From: Desulfuromonas sp.
GTDB lineage: Bacteria > Desulfobacterota > Desulfuromonadia > Desulfuromonadales > BM501
Reading direction: 5' to 3'
DNA: 64,000 nt
Assembly: GCF_002868845.1 (NCBI RefSeq)
Contig: NZ_PKUB01000020.1
Location: 1-64,000, forward strand
The translations under genes and the position numbers were made by a program. Shown in pieces: positions 27,317 to 37,121 of this stretch (position 1 is the stretch's first letter; the number at the start of each line of letters is the position of its first letter). The notes below the pieces were generated by a model, which was given only the letters and a program-made list of their open reading frames with translations, ran no database searches and had not been told where the DNA came from.

Positions 27317-28522
27317 ATGTTCAGGCTCTGCCTTGCTATAACGACCCTGGTCCTTCTGGCCGCCAGCGGAACGGCCGCCGCGAACGGGGAATGGTCCGGC
27401 TACGGCGGCATCGAACTGCGGGTTTTTCCCCGCAGCCCGGCCTTCCCCGAGCAGGAGCGCAGCACCCTCTCCCCCTCCCTGGAGCTGCAGCCCGAGATCC
27501 GTCTCGAGTGGAACGATGGAAATGACCGGATAACGGTGATCCCCTTCCTGCGCCTCGACGCGGACGATGACCAGCGGACCCACGGCGACCTGAGGGAACT
27601 GAACTGGTTGCACCTGGAGCGCTCCTGGGACCTGCGCCTCGGCCTGGGCAAGGTCTTCTGGGGGGTGGCCGAGTCCCGGCACCTGATCGATATCGTCAAC
27701 CAGACCGACCTGGTCGAAGACGTGGACGCCGAGGAGAAGCTGGGTCAGCCGATGGCGAACCTGAACCTGCTCTCCGACTGGGGAACCTTCGGCCTCTTCG
27801 CCCTGCCCGGATTCCGGGAACGCACCTTCCCCGATGGCCGGGCCCGCCTGCGGGGAATTCTGCCGATCGATACCGACGAGGCGGCCTACGAGTCCTCGCG
27901 GGAAGAGGCCCGCATCGACTGGGCCGGCCGCTGGAGCCGTGTTTTCGGGGACTGGGACATCGGCCTCGGCCATTTCCGGGGGACATCCCGGGAGCCGCGC
28001 CTGGTCCCCGCCCCCAAGGCATCGGGGAAGATCGTCCTGGTGCCGCATTACGACATCATCGGGCAGACCAGCCTCGACCTCCAGGCCACCAAGGGAAGCT
28101 GGCTGTGGAAGCTGGAGGCGATGACCCGAAGCGGACAGGGCAAGCGCTTCGGGGCCCTTGTCGGAGGCTTCGAATACACCCTTTTCGGGCTCCGGGGCAG
28201 CGCCGTCGATCTCGGCCTGCTCGGTGAGTACCTCTACGACGGCCGCGACGACGAAGCCCCCGTCACCCCCTGGGACGACGACCTCTTCCTGGGGCTGCGC
28301 CTGAGCCCGAACGACGTTCAGAGCAGCGAACTGCTCGCAGGCGTCCTTTGGGACCGTGACAACGGCGCCCTCATGCTCAACCTCGAAGCCAGCCGCCGCA
28401 TCGGCCGGCACTGGATAATGGAAGTGGAAGGACGCATCTTCAGCGACATCCCGAACGGCGACCCACTGGCCGGACTGGCCCGGGACGACTTCGCCCGATT
28501 CCGTCTGAAACGGTTTTTTTGA
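27317..28522 (+). CDS. Predicted outer-membrane beta-barrel protein
   Basis: A 401-residue exported protein with signal peptide (about residues 1-22, ending AAANGE). The mature part has alternating amphipathic strands, is rich in W, R, D and G, and ends in KRFF, a terminal aromatic typical of proteins inserted by the Bam machinery. Strand-like pieces such as GYGGIELRVF, EIRLEWND, WDLRLGLGKVFW and LMLNLEAS recur to the end. I do not recognise a named family; it resembles the uncharacterised barrel proteins that accompany MMPL plus LolA-like pairs. It probably completes an envelope-spanning export route for the operon product. A 93-bp gap separates it from the synthase gene. Confidence 0.78.
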   Translation: MFRLCLAITTLVLLAASGTAAANGEWSGYGGIELRVFPRSPAFPEQERSTLSPSLELQPEIRLEWNDGNDRITVIPFLRLDADDDQRTHGDLRELNWLHLERSWDLRLGLGKVFWGVAESRHLIDIVNQTDLVEDVDAEEKLGQPMANLNLLSDWGTFGLFALPGFRERTFPDGRARLRGILPIDTDEAAYESSREEARIDWAGRWSRVFGDWDIGLGHFRGTSREPRLVPAPKASGKIVLVPHYDIIGQTSLDLQATKGSWLWKLEAMTRSGQGKRFGALVGGFEYTLFGLRGSAVDLGLLGEYLYDGRDDEAPVTPWDDDLFLGLRLSPNDVQSSELLAGVLWDRDNGALMLNLEASRRIGRHWIMEVEGRIFSDIPNGDPLAGLARDDFARFRLKRFF

Positions 28523-28615
28523 ACGCCGCACGCCCGGGGCCGGTGGGGGCCGAAACCGGAGACGACGCGACCATCTTTGAAGAAGGTTGAGCCACCAGAG
28601 GAAAGGAGCATCACC

Positions 28616-31600
28616 ATGAACACCCCATCCATCGCCGTCATCGGCATGAACTGCGTCTACCCCGGCGCCCTCTCCCTCGATGAATTATGGCAGAACGTAC
28701 TTGCGGGTCGCCGCTTTTTCCGCCGGATGCCCGACGAACGCCTGCCGATGGCAGATTATTACGATCCGGACCCGACGGCCCCGGGCAAAACCTACAGCAC
28801 CCAGATGGCGGTGATCAGCGGCTGGTCCTTCGATCCGACGGAATTCGGCATCCCGCCCGTCACCGCAAACGTCTCGGACATCGTGCACTGGCTGACCCTT
28901 TACACCGCCCGGAAGGCCCTGGAGGACTCCGGGCTGGACCTTGCGAAACTCTACAAGAGCCAGGCGGGGGTGATCCTCGGCAACAGCGGAACCGGCGAGT
29001 TCTTCCGCAGTTACCTGCTGCGCAACCGCTGGCCCTATATCGAACGTTCCGTACGCCGGGCCGTCTCCCAGACCTACGGGGCGGACGACGCCGACGCCCT
29101 GGTCGAGGCGATCAAGCATTTCTGCCTTTCGCCCCTGCCGGAAATCACCGAAGACTACCTCGCCGGGAGCATGGGCAACGTCATCGCCGGGCGGGTCTGC
29201 AACTACTTCGACTTCCGCGGCGGCGGCTACGTCGTCGACGGCGCCTGCTCCTCCTCCCTGCTGGCGGTCACCAACGCCTGCAACGCCATTGTCGCCGGGG
29301 AGATGGAAGTCGCCCTGGCCGGCGGAGTGGACGTGAGCCTCGACCCCTTCGAGATCGTCGGTTTCGCCAAGACCAAGGCCCTGGCCAAGGACGACATCCG
29401 TCCCTACGACGAGCGGGGCGCCGGGATGATCACCGGGGAAGGCTGCGGCGTCGTGGTCCTGGCCCGGGAAGACTACGCGCGGGCGGCCGGGTGCCGGATC
29501 TACGCCACCATCAAGGGATGGGGGATCTCCTCGGACGGCAGCGGCGGCATCACCGCCCCCAAGGTCGAGGGCCAGGCACTCGCCCTGCAGCGGGCCTACA
29601 AGAAGGCCGGCTACCCGATCAGCTCGATCGGCCTGATCGAGGGACACGGCACCGGCACCAGCCTCGGCGACAAGACGGAGATCGGCGCCATCCGCTCCGT
29701 CCTGGACGACTCCCCCGGAAAGGGGAATATCCGCATCGGCAGCATCAAGGCCAACATCGGCCACTGCAAGGCGGCCGCCGGGGTGGCAGCCTTCATCAAG
29801 GCGACCCTTTCCCTGCAGCGCAAGGTGATTCCCCCGACCGTCAGCTGCCAGCGGCCCAACCCCGCCTTCGGGGTCCCCCTCTCCGAGCTGCGCCCGGAGA
29901 TCCGCGGAGCGGCCTGGGCAGCTTCGGAAGACGGACCGCGCCGGGCCTCGGTCAGCGCCATGGGCTTCGGCGGGATCAACACCCATATCACCCTCGAAGA
30001 GGCCAACCCGCAGGACCAGCCTTCCCCGGAAGACCTCGAGCTTCTCGGCTCCCACCAGGGCTCCGAACTCCTGCTCCTCGCCGGCGCCGAGCCGGGCGAC
30101 CTGAGGGACCAGGTAGAGACGCTCCTCCCGGTTGCCGAGCGGATCTGCCGGGCCGAGCTGACCGACCTGGCCGCGGCCCTGGCCGCTGAAAAACCGGCCG
30201 GCGCGATGCGACTGGCGATCGTCTCCGACTCCCCCTGGCAGCTGGCCGAGCAGTTGCGTACAGTGGCGGAGAAGCTCGCGGCGGAAGCCACCCTGGCCGA
30301 ACTCGACGACCCCGGGCAGGGAATTTTCGCCGGGACCGCCCGGGAAAAACCGCGCCTGGCCGCTCTCTTTCCCGGCCAGGGCTCCCAACGCCTCAACATG
30401 GGCGAGCACTGGCGGGGCCGTTACCCCTTCGCCCGGGAACTCGCCGGGGAAATGGATGCCGGCTTCTCCTCACTCCAAGGCGGCAGCCTCGAAGACTGCG
30501 TACTGCGCGACCTGTGGGGGGCCGATGAGGCGACCCGGGCCGGCTGGCGCGACGAGTTGCGCCAGACCCGTCTCCAGCAGCCGGCCATCGTCGCCGCCTC
30601 CATGCTCGCCCTGGAAAGCCTGGAGTTTTTCGGCCTGAAGCCCGACGTCGCCGTCGGCCACAGCCTCGGAGAGATCAGCGCCCTGTGCGCCGGCGGCGCT
30701 TTCGACCCGGCGACCTCAGTACGCATCGCGGCCCTGCGCGGGCAGGCGATTACCGACATCGCCGCGCCCAACGCCAGCGGCATGGCCGCCCTCGGGGCCC
30801 CGGCGGAGCAAGTGACGGAACTCCTGGAGCGCCACGGCCTCCCCCTGGTCATCTCCAACTACAACTCTCCACGACAGACCGTTGTCTCCGGATCGAGCGA
30901 AGCGGTCGAGCAGTGCCTGGGACTCTGTAAAAGCGAGGCCGTCAGGGCCATTCGCCTCCCGGTCTCCCACGCCTTCCACTCCGACTTCGTCGCCCCGGCC
31001 GCAGAGGCCTTCCGCGCCGCGCTGGAGTCGGTTGCCTTCGCCCCCCCGGCCGGAACCGTCTACTCCACCGCGACCGGCCGCCCCCTGGAGGCAGACAGCG
31101 ACATCCGGGAACTGCTCGCCGGCCACATCCGCCAGCCGGTCCTTTTCAGCGAAGCCGTCAGCAACATCCAGAGGGAATGTACGCCGGACCTCTGGATCGA
31201 AGTCGGCCCGGGCGCCGTCCTCTCTTCCCTGGTCCGTGACACCCTCGGGGCGGACAACGTCGAGTGCCTCCCTACGGACCTGGAGAACGAGGACAATTTC
31301 CACCACCTGAACCGGGTGCTGGCCCGGGCCTACGTTCTGGGCGTGCCGGTCAAGACCGAACGCATTTTCGCAGAACGCTTCAGCCGCCCCTTCGACTACC
31401 GGGACTACCGGCCGGAGCTCCTGGTCAACCCCTGCGAACGGCCGGTCCCCGAGCCGGAGACACCACTGGCTCTCAGCGGCTGGCTTCCCGCCGGCCTGCT
31501 GCCCGCCGATGGGGACCCCGCCATTTTCTCCGACTACCTGCAGCGCCGGGGGGAGTTCCTCAGCGACCTGATCGCCCTGGATTTCAAGCACCAGAGCGGC

Positions 31601-34600
31601 GACCAGCCGGTCAGGCCCGCGGCGTCGCCCGGGAAAGCCGCAAAAGCTCCTGCCGCCGCGACGAAAACGGAGCCCGAGGTTGTCGACCAGGAGTCGGCCC
31701 TGCAGATGGCCATCGACTGGATCGTGCAGAGAACCGGCTTCTCTCCCGAGTTCGTCCAGTCGGAAAAACGCCTGCGCGACGACCTCAACCTCGACTCCAT
31801 CAAGGCGGGGGAACTTGTCCTGACCCTGAGCCGGGCCATGGGCAAGCAGGCCCCCCTCGACCCGGGGGTGCTGGCCAACGCCAGCATCGTCGACCTGGTC
31901 ACGGAGCTCGGCGGTCATCAGCAGGCCGCGCAGGAAGGGGATGAGGAGGAACTGGACAGCACCATCCGCTCGCTGCACATCAGGCCGATGCCGGCCCCCC
32001 TGGAGCAGGACCGCAAGCTGCCCCTCGCGCACAAGGAGGCCGGCCCGGTCTGGATCGTGACGGAGCCGGACTGCCCCCGCGCTTTCGCGCTGGCGCGGAG
32101 CCTGGAGGACAACGGCTTTTCAGTCCTGCAGTTCGGATTTCGGAACGTGCCCGAACCGGGAACGGGTGAAAAGGGCCCGGCGGCCCTTGCAATCATCCTC
32201 CCCGAGGAGGAGCGGATGTTCCTCGACTGCCCCGCGCAGGAGTTCGCCGACCGGGTGGAAGGTCTGGCCACCGACCTTTTCACCACCCTGCGCAGCGCCC
32301 TCAGCGACAAGGTGGCGGCGGACAGCGGTTTCCGCTGCCTTGTCCTGCGGCCGGCAGCGGCCGATGACCGGGCCCGGGACATGGATGCAGGCGCCGCCCT
32401 GCTCAAAACCCTCTCCCTCGAGCACAAGAAGCTGCACTGGAAATCGGTCACCATGCCGGATTCCTGGAGTGCGGAGAAGTTTGCCCAGACCGCGGTCCTC
32501 GAGTTCGGCACCGCAAGCGACCGGATCGAATTCCACTACGATGCCGACGAGCTGCGCACCTCCCCCACGGCAGTGCCCCTCGAAACGCCCTCCGGGGACG
32601 CCCCCCGGATCGGCGGCACCGACGTCATCCTGGTCTCCGGCGGCGGCAAGGGGATCACATTTGAAATGGCCCTGGAGCTGGGACGCAAAACCGGAACAAA
32701 ACTCGCCCTGCTGGGATCGTCGCCCCCGCCGGAGCCGTCCGCAGACGCCGAGGGGGACGAACTGGCGCGGAATCTGAAGCGAATGGGCATGGAAGGGATC
32801 AGGCATCTCTACCTCCAGTGCGACGTCACCGACGCCGAAGCCGTTGCCGGCGTGGTCAAGGACGTGGAGCGCAACCTCGGCACGGTCACGGGCCTGCTTC
32901 ACGGAGCCGGCATTTCCAAATTCGCCGAATTCCGCTCCATGGACATGGAGAGCTACCTCCATTGCATCCGAATCAAGGCCCACGGCCTCTACAACCTGCT
33001 GTCGGCCCTGTCCCTGGAGAAACTCAAAACCCTGCACGTCATCAGCTCGGTCCTGGGCCGCACCGGGATGGCCCGCCAGGCCGACTACACATTCGCCAAC
33101 GCCTGGCTCGACGGCGCTGTGGAAAGCCTGCGCCAGGCCCACCCCGGTCTCCACGCCCTGACCCTCGGCTATTCGGTCTGGGAAGAGATCGGCATCGGCG
33201 CCAAGTCGGGCTCCATCGACATATTGCGCTCGGGGGGGGTCGCCTCGATTCCCGTGGCCGAGGGGACGGCCTCCTACTGGAACCTGGCCAGCCGGGCCTG
33301 GAGCGGATCGACCTTCGTCGTCACCGGCACCCTCGGGGCCACCATCGATGCCAAACTCTACCCGCCGCCGGTCCTGCCGAAGATGCGTTTTCTGGAGAAG
33401 CCGGTCCGTTTCCTGCCCGGCGTGGAACTGGTCGCCGAGGCCAGTCTCTCCCATGTCAAGGACCTTTACATTCCGGAACACGTCTTCGACGGCACCCCCA
33501 TGTTTCCCGGGGTCATGGCATTGGAGGCCATGACCGAGGCGGCCATGGCCTGCTGCGGCAGGCAGGACCTGCCGGTGCTTCGGGCCATCCGCTTCAACCG
33601 CCCCCTGATCATTCCCGAGAATGCCGAGGTGCGGGTCCGCACCATGGCCTATTCCGGGGCGCCCGACGGCGAGACGACCCTTGTCAGGGTAGCCATGAGC
33701 TCGGAGGCTGACGGGTTCGAGGCGGATCACTTCCAGGTCGAGTGCGTCTTCGGCCTCCCCGATCCGCCGAAGGCCGCCCTGGCGAACTGCCCCGAACTGC
33801 CCGCTCCGCTTCCGGTGGCCCCGGAGGAGTTCAGTCCGACCCCGCTTTTCCAGGGCAAGTTTTTCCGGCGCATCTCAGGGGTTCTGACGTTTACCACCGC
33901 GGAGGAATCGATCACCCGAATCCGCGTTCCCGAGGGCGCCCAGTACTTCGATGGCGGGTCGGAGCAGACCCTGGCTTCACCCTCCCCCGCGGTCAGGGAC
34001 GCCTGTCTGCAGTCCGGGGCCCTGATCATGCCCCCGGGCTACCTTCCTGAAGGGATGGAGGAAATCCGTTTTTACCGCCGTCCCCTCGAAGGGGAAGAGC
34101 TGACCTGCTGGACCCGGGCGACTCTCAACGACGATGGCGCCTTCACCGCCGACCTGGCCATCTTCGATGCCGACGGCAACCTCGTGGAGACCATCAACGG
34201 GCTCAGCGTGCGGGCCCCCGCGACCGAAACGGGCCTGGGGGAGAAACCTGTCAAGAACTGGCTGGAACTGGCCCGTTTGGCAGAGCAGGCGCAGGAGCAG
34301 CTGATCGCGGCGCCCCTGACCCTCGCCATCGTCTCTCACGGCACCATGAAGGCCGACGACCTTGCCGAACTGACTGCCGGGGAGCAAAAGCGCATCCGCG
34401 ACCAGGTTTCCGAGAGCCGGCAGGGCTCTTCTCTGGCCAACACGCTGGCCGCCCGAAGAGCGGTTCTCGCCCTGGCCCGAAACACCGGCAACGAGGGCTT
34501 GACGGGCGCCGACTTCACCCTGGCCCACTCCGCCGAAGGCAAGCCCGAGGTGGTCTTCGGCTGGTCCACGAAGGATCGAAAACACCCTGCGCCCTCCATC

Positions 34601-34999
34601 TCCCTGTCCGATGTCGACGGGATGTCCCTGGCCCTTGCCGGATCCGGCCCGGTCGGAATCGACATGGAGGCGGTCAGCGTCCGGGATGCCGAAACCTGGC
34701 GCGGCCTTCTCGGCCCGGACGGCTACGGGCTGGCCTTGAGCCTCTCTCAGGCGACGGAAGAGGCCTTCGACATCAGCGCCACCCGGGTCTGGACCCTGCT
34801 CGAGGCCGGGAAAAAAGCCAACGGCCTGAAGCGGATGGTTCCTGCCTTCGTCCAGGCGCAAGACGACGCCCGTCTGCTCTTCCGCTATCCCGACCTCCCA
34901 GAAATGGAGATCGTGAACGTGGTCTGCACGAAGGAGGATAAAGACCTTTTGGCTGTCAGCCTGGTGATTCAGGGCCAGGAGGGGGGGGGGCATGTCTGA
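28616..34999 (+). CDS. Iterative type I polyketide synthase, KS-AT-ACP-KR-DH-PPTase (PksE/PUFA/HglE-like)
   Basis: A 2127-residue multidomain synthase. KS (1-460): Cys211 in DGACSSS, His344 in EGHGTGT, His383 in NIGHCK. AT (about 580-880): Ser683 in GHSLGE. ACP (about 1035-1105): Ser1061 in LNLDSIKAGE. KR (about 1330-1560): GGGKGI, Tyr1491 in ADYTFAN. DH double hotdog (about 1600-1930): HxxxGxxxxP with His1622, and DxxxQ with Asp1795. C-terminal PPTase: GIDME (Asp2016, Glu2018) and WTLLEAGKKA (Trp2059, Glu2063). All domains look active; no enoyl reductase or thioesterase is present. This order is that of enediyne PksE; the KS also resembles PUFA and heterocyst-glycolipid synthases. Start ATG 28616 follows AAAGGAGC. 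Product: probably a polyene or polyhydroxylated chain (inference). Confidence 0.92.
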   Translation: MNTPSIAVIGMNCVYPGALSLDELWQNVLAGRRFFRRMPDERLPMADYYDPDPTAPGKTYSTQMAVISGWSFDPTEFGIPPVTANVSDIVHWLTLYTARKALEDSGLDLAKLYKSQAGVILGNSGTGEFFRSYLLRNRWPYIERSVRRAVSQTYGADDADALVEAIKHFCLSPLPEITEDYLAGSMGNVIAGRVCNYFDFRGGGYVVDGACSSSLLAVTNACNAIVAGEMEVALAGGVDVSLDPFEIVGFAKTKALAKDDIRPYDERGAGMITGEGCGVVVLAREDYARAAGCRIYATIKGWGISSDGSGGITAPKVEGQALALQRAYKKAGYPISSIGLIEGHGTGTSLGDKTEIGAIRSVLDDSPGKGNIRIGSIKANIGHCKAAAGVAAFIKATLSLQRKVIPPTVSCQRPNPAFGVPLSELRPEIRGAAWAASEDGPRRASVSAMGFGGINTHITLEEANPQDQPSPEDLELLGSHQGSELLLLAGAEPGDLRDQVETLLPVAERICRAELTDLAAALAAEKPAGAMRLAIVSDSPWQLAEQLRTVAEKLAAEATLAELDDPGQGIFAGTAREKPRLAALFPGQGSQRLNMGEHWRGRYPFARELAGEMDAGFSSLQGGSLEDCVLRDLWGADEATRAGWRDELRQTRLQQPAIVAASMLALESLEFFGLKPDVAVGHSLGEISALCAGGAFDPATSVRIAALRGQAITDIAAPNASGMAALGAPAEQVTELLERHGLPLVISNYNSPRQTVVSGSSEAVEQCLGLCKSEAVRAIRLPVSHAFHSDFVAPAAEAFRAALESVAFAPPAGTVYSTATGRPLEADSDIRELLAGHIRQPVLFSEAVSNIQRECTPDLWIEVGPGAVLSSLVRDTLGADNVECLPTDLENEDNFHHLNRVLARAYVLGVPVKTERIFAERFSRPFDYRDYRPELLVNPCERPVPEPETPLALSGWLPAGLLPADGDPAIFSDYLQRRGEFLSDLIALDFKHQSGDQPVRPAASPGKAAKAPAAATKTEPEVVDQESALQMAIDWIVQRTGFSPEFVQSEKRLRDDLNLDSIKAGELVLTLSRAMGKQAPLDPGVLANASIVDLVTELGGHQQAAQEGDEEELDSTIRSLHIRPMPAPLEQDRKLPLAHKEAGPVWIVTEPDCPRAFALARSLEDNGFSVLQFGFRNVPEPGTGEKGPAALAIILPEEERMFLDCPAQEFADRVEGLATDLFTTLRSALSDKVAADSGFRCLVLRPAAADDRARDMDAGAALLKTLSLEHKKLHWKSVTMPDSWSAEKFAQTAVLEFGTASDRIEFHYDADELRTSPTAVPLETPSGDAPRIGGTDVILVSGGGKGITFEMALELGRKTGTKLALLGSSPPPEPSADAEGDELARNLKRMGMEGIRHLYLQCDVTDAEAVAGVVKDVERNLGTVTGLLHGAGISKFAEFRSMDMESYLHCIRIKAHGLYNLLSALSLEKLKTLHVISSVLGRTGMARQADYTFANAWLDGAVESLRQAHPGLHALTLGYSVWEEIGIGAKSGSIDILRSGGVASIPVAEGTASYWNLASRAWSGSTFVVTGTLGATIDAKLYPPPVLPKMRFLEKPVRFLPGVELVAEASLSHVKDLYIPEHVFDGTPMFPGVMALEAMTEAAMACCGRQDLPVLRAIRFNRPLIIPENAEVRVRTMAYSGAPDGETTLVRVAMSSEADGFEADHFQVECVFGLPDPPKAALANCPELPAPLPVAPEEFSPTPLFQGKFFRRISGVLTFTTAEESITRIRVPEGAQYFDGGSEQTLASPSPAVRDACLQSGALIMPPGYLPEGMEEIRFYRRPLEGEELTCWTRATLNDDGAFTADLAIFDADGNLVETINGLSVRAPATETGLGEKPVKNWLELARLAEQAQEQLIAAPLTLAIVSHGTMKADDLAELTAGEQKRIRDQVSESRQGSSLANTLAARRAVLALARNTGNEGLTGADFTLAHSAEGKPEVVFGWSTKDRKHPAPSISLSDVDGMSLALAGSGPVGIDMEAVSVRDAETWRGLLGPDGYGLALSLSQATEEAFDISATRVWTLLEAGKKANGLKRMVPAFVQAQDDARLLFRYPDLPEMEIVNVVCTKEDKDLLAVSLVIQGQEGGGHV

Positions 35000-35726
35000 G
35001 CACATTCTGGTCCTCAACGCCAGTCCGCGGGCCGACAAGGGGATCACAGAGCTGATCCTCGAGACCTTCCTCTCCAGTTGCCGGAAGGCCGGGGCCACGA
35101 CTGAAACGATCTACCTGTCCAAAATGGACATCACCCCCTGCGCGGGGGAGCTGGCCTGTTTTTTCCGCCAATGGAAGAAATGCGAGGTTTTCCCCAAGGA
35201 CGACGGCAACCTCATCGCCGAGAAGTTCAGGCAGGCCGACCGGGTGGTGCTCGCCTCCCCCCTCCACGTCTACGGGGTGGCGTCCCACCTGACCCGCACC
35301 ATGGAGCGCCTGGTCTGCCTGGCGGGATCGAACCTGGCGATCAACGACGGCGTATGGACCCACCCGCCGCCCTACAAAGCGAACCGCCCCTCGGCGGTGA
35401 TCGGGGTCTGCGCTTTCCCCGGGGCGCACAACTTCGTGCTGTTCAAAGAGACGATGCTGACCATGCAGAAGGTGTTCTGGCTTCAGCCCGGCGGCAACGT
35501 CCTGGTCCCCATGTCCCGCGACCTCTCCGTCCTCGGCGGCGCCGACCCCCGGCGCGCAGAGCACCAGAGGATTCTCGACGCCTGCGCCCGGGCCGGAGTC
35601 GAATTCATGAAAAACGACTGTATTTCCCGGGAAACCGAAGAGGAGATTTCCCGGCCCGCGGGGCCCATCGAAGAGCTGGTAAAAACCTTCGAGAGCTACT
35701 TCGTCGCCATGCAGGGAGCCTCCTGA
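34992..35726 (+). CDS. NAD(P)H-dependent FMN reductase-like flavoprotein
   Basis: A 244-residue flavodoxin-fold protein of the NADPH-dependent FMN reductase family. The FMN phosphate loop is NASPRADKGITE at about residues 9-20. A cysteine-bearing segment (CAGELACFFRQWKKC, about 46-60) matches the C-x(n)-C pattern of iron-sulfur-flavoprotein relatives, though the full four-cysteine cluster motif is not evident. ASPLHVYGVASHL is the conserved FMN-ring loop. The start overlaps the synthase's end by 8 bp and its stop overlaps the next start. It is positioned to reduce a polyketide intermediate or to supply reduced flavin to the following enzymes (inference). Confidence 0.82.
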   Translation: MSEHILVLNASPRADKGITELILETFLSSCRKAGATTETIYLSKMDITPCAGELACFFRQWKKCEVFPKDDGNLIAEKFRQADRVVLASPLHVYGVASHLTRTMERLVCLAGSNLAINDGVWTHPPPYKANRPSAVIGVCAFPGAHNFVLFKETMLTMQKVFWLQPGGNVLVPMSRDLSVLGGADPRRAEHQRILDACARAGVEFMKNDCISRETEEEISRPAGPIEELVKTFESYFVAMQGAS

Positions 35727-37114
35727 TGCCCGCCGTGAAGGGCGGAACAAGCTGCGATTTCCTCATCGTCGGCTCCGGAGCCGGCGGCGGGACCCTGGCC
35801 CGGGAACTGGCCAAAAGGGGCCGGCAGGTCCTGGTCATCGAGCGGGGGAAGGCACGGGACAAGGTCGGGGCCTTCCTGGACGGGTACCGTTTTTTCGACC
35901 TGCGGCACTATCCCCGGGTCGTCCCCCGGGCGATCCGCAAACGCCCCTTCTCCCCGCCCCGCTCGAAGGAGGGGGTGATCCTCTGGCGAGCCCTGATGGC
36001 GGGAGGCAGCACGGTCATCTCCTGCGGCAACGGCGTCCGCTCCATGGAACGGGAACTGGCCGAGATGGGGGTCGCCCTGGAACAGGAGTTCGCCGAGGCG
36101 GAAAAGGAGATGGGCCTCTCCCCCATCGATGAACGGCTCCTTTCCCCAGGCTCGCTCCGAATACGGGAAGCGGCGGGCAGGCTCGACCACGAGATGCGGC
36201 CGATGCCCAAGTTCATCAAGACCGACCGATGCAACAAGTGCGGCCACTGCCACTTCGGCTGCGCGCGGCAGGCCAAGTGGACGGCCGTGGACTACCTGCG
36301 GGAGGCGGAAAAGCTGGGCGCCAAGGTCCTCTACGAAGCCCGGGTGACGGAGGTGCGGGTGGAGCGGGGGAAAGCGAGGGGGGTCCGCTGCGTGGGCCCC
36401 GACGGCCCGCTCGATATCGACGCCAAGGTCGTCATCCTGGCTGCGGGGGGCCTTGAAACCCCCGCCATCCTTCAGCGTTCCCGGTTAAAAGAGGCGGGTG
36501 GGGGGTTTTTCCTTGACCTGATGTGGAACACCTACGGGGTCACGGACGGCCTTCACCAGGACCGCGAACCGGTCATGGCGCTGGTCGAGCTCGGGAACCA
36601 TTCCCGGGGATTCCTTCTCTCCCCCTTCATGAACCAGCCCCGGCTGGCGCGTTCCATGGAAACCGGACCGGCGACCGCACTGCGGCCTTCGCACAACATG
36701 CTCGGCATCATGACCAAGATCAGCGACGAGGCCAACGGTCGGGTCCTTCCCGACGGCAGCTTCTCGAAGCCGGTGACCGCCAGGGACCGAAGGCGGCTGG
36801 CCGAAGGGGCCGCAATCTCCCGCCGAATCCTGGCCGAGGCGGGGGCGGCGCCCGCCTCCCTTGGCGAATCGAGGATCCAGGGCGCCCACCCCGGCGGCAC
36901 CGCCGCCATCGGCACCGTGGTCGGCACAGACCTGCAGACCGCCGCGGACAACCTCTTCGTGTGCGACGCCAGCGTCCTGCCGGCAGAGCACTTTCCCGAA
37001 GCGAGCCGCATGCCCCCCATCCTCACCATTGTCGCCTTGGCCAAGCGCCTCGCCAAGACCCTGGCAGGGGAGGCCGGGATCATCGCTGAACCGGTTCCCG
37101 TCCCGACAAGTTAG
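35726..37114 (+). CDS. GMC-family FAD oxidoreductase with CxxCxxCxxxC motif
   Basis: A 462-residue flavoprotein. The Rossmann FAD motif VGSGAGGGTLAREL is near residues 13-26, and the C-terminal GMC domain ends with HPGGTAAIG, then NLFVCDASVLP and TIVALAKRLAKTL. Residues 169-179 read CNKCGHCHFGC, a CxxCxxCxxxC set like that of ferredoxins and also seen in cholesterol-oxidase-like GMC enzymes, so a [4Fe-4S] cluster is possible. It starts in a TGATG overlap with the flavoprotein gene. GMC enzymes oxidise alcohols; a hydroxyl left by the KR domain is a sensible substrate (inference). Confidence 0.87.
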   Translation: MPAVKGGTSCDFLIVGSGAGGGTLARELAKRGRQVLVIERGKARDKVGAFLDGYRFFDLRHYPRVVPRAIRKRPFSPPRSKEGVILWRALMAGGSTVISCGNGVRSMERELAEMGVALEQEFAEAEKEMGLSPIDERLLSPGSLRIREAAGRLDHEMRPMPKFIKTDRCNKCGHCHFGCARQAKWTAVDYLREAEKLGAKVLYEARVTEVRVERGKARGVRCVGPDGPLDIDAKVVILAAGGLETPAILQRSRLKEAGGGFFLDLMWNTYGVTDGLHQDREPVMALVELGNHSRGFLLSPFMNQPRLARSMETGPATALRPSHNMLGIMTKISDEANGRVLPDGSFSKPVTARDRRRLAEGAAISRRILAEAGAAPASLGESRIQGAHPGGTAAIGTVVGTDLQTAADNLFVCDASVLPAEHFPEASRMPPILTIVALAKRLAKTLAGEAGIIAEPVPVPTS

Positions 37115-37121
37115 GACCATC

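Noticed and set aside
26450-28531. 693-aa minus-strand ORF opposite the LolA-like and barrel genes
   Set aside because: High-GC antisense shadow; the + strand proteins have signal peptides and family motifs.
36861-37121. Long N-terminal extension of the retinol-saturase-like gene
   Set aside because: It overlaps the GMC gene in another frame; the FAD motif is correctly placed from ATG 37122.
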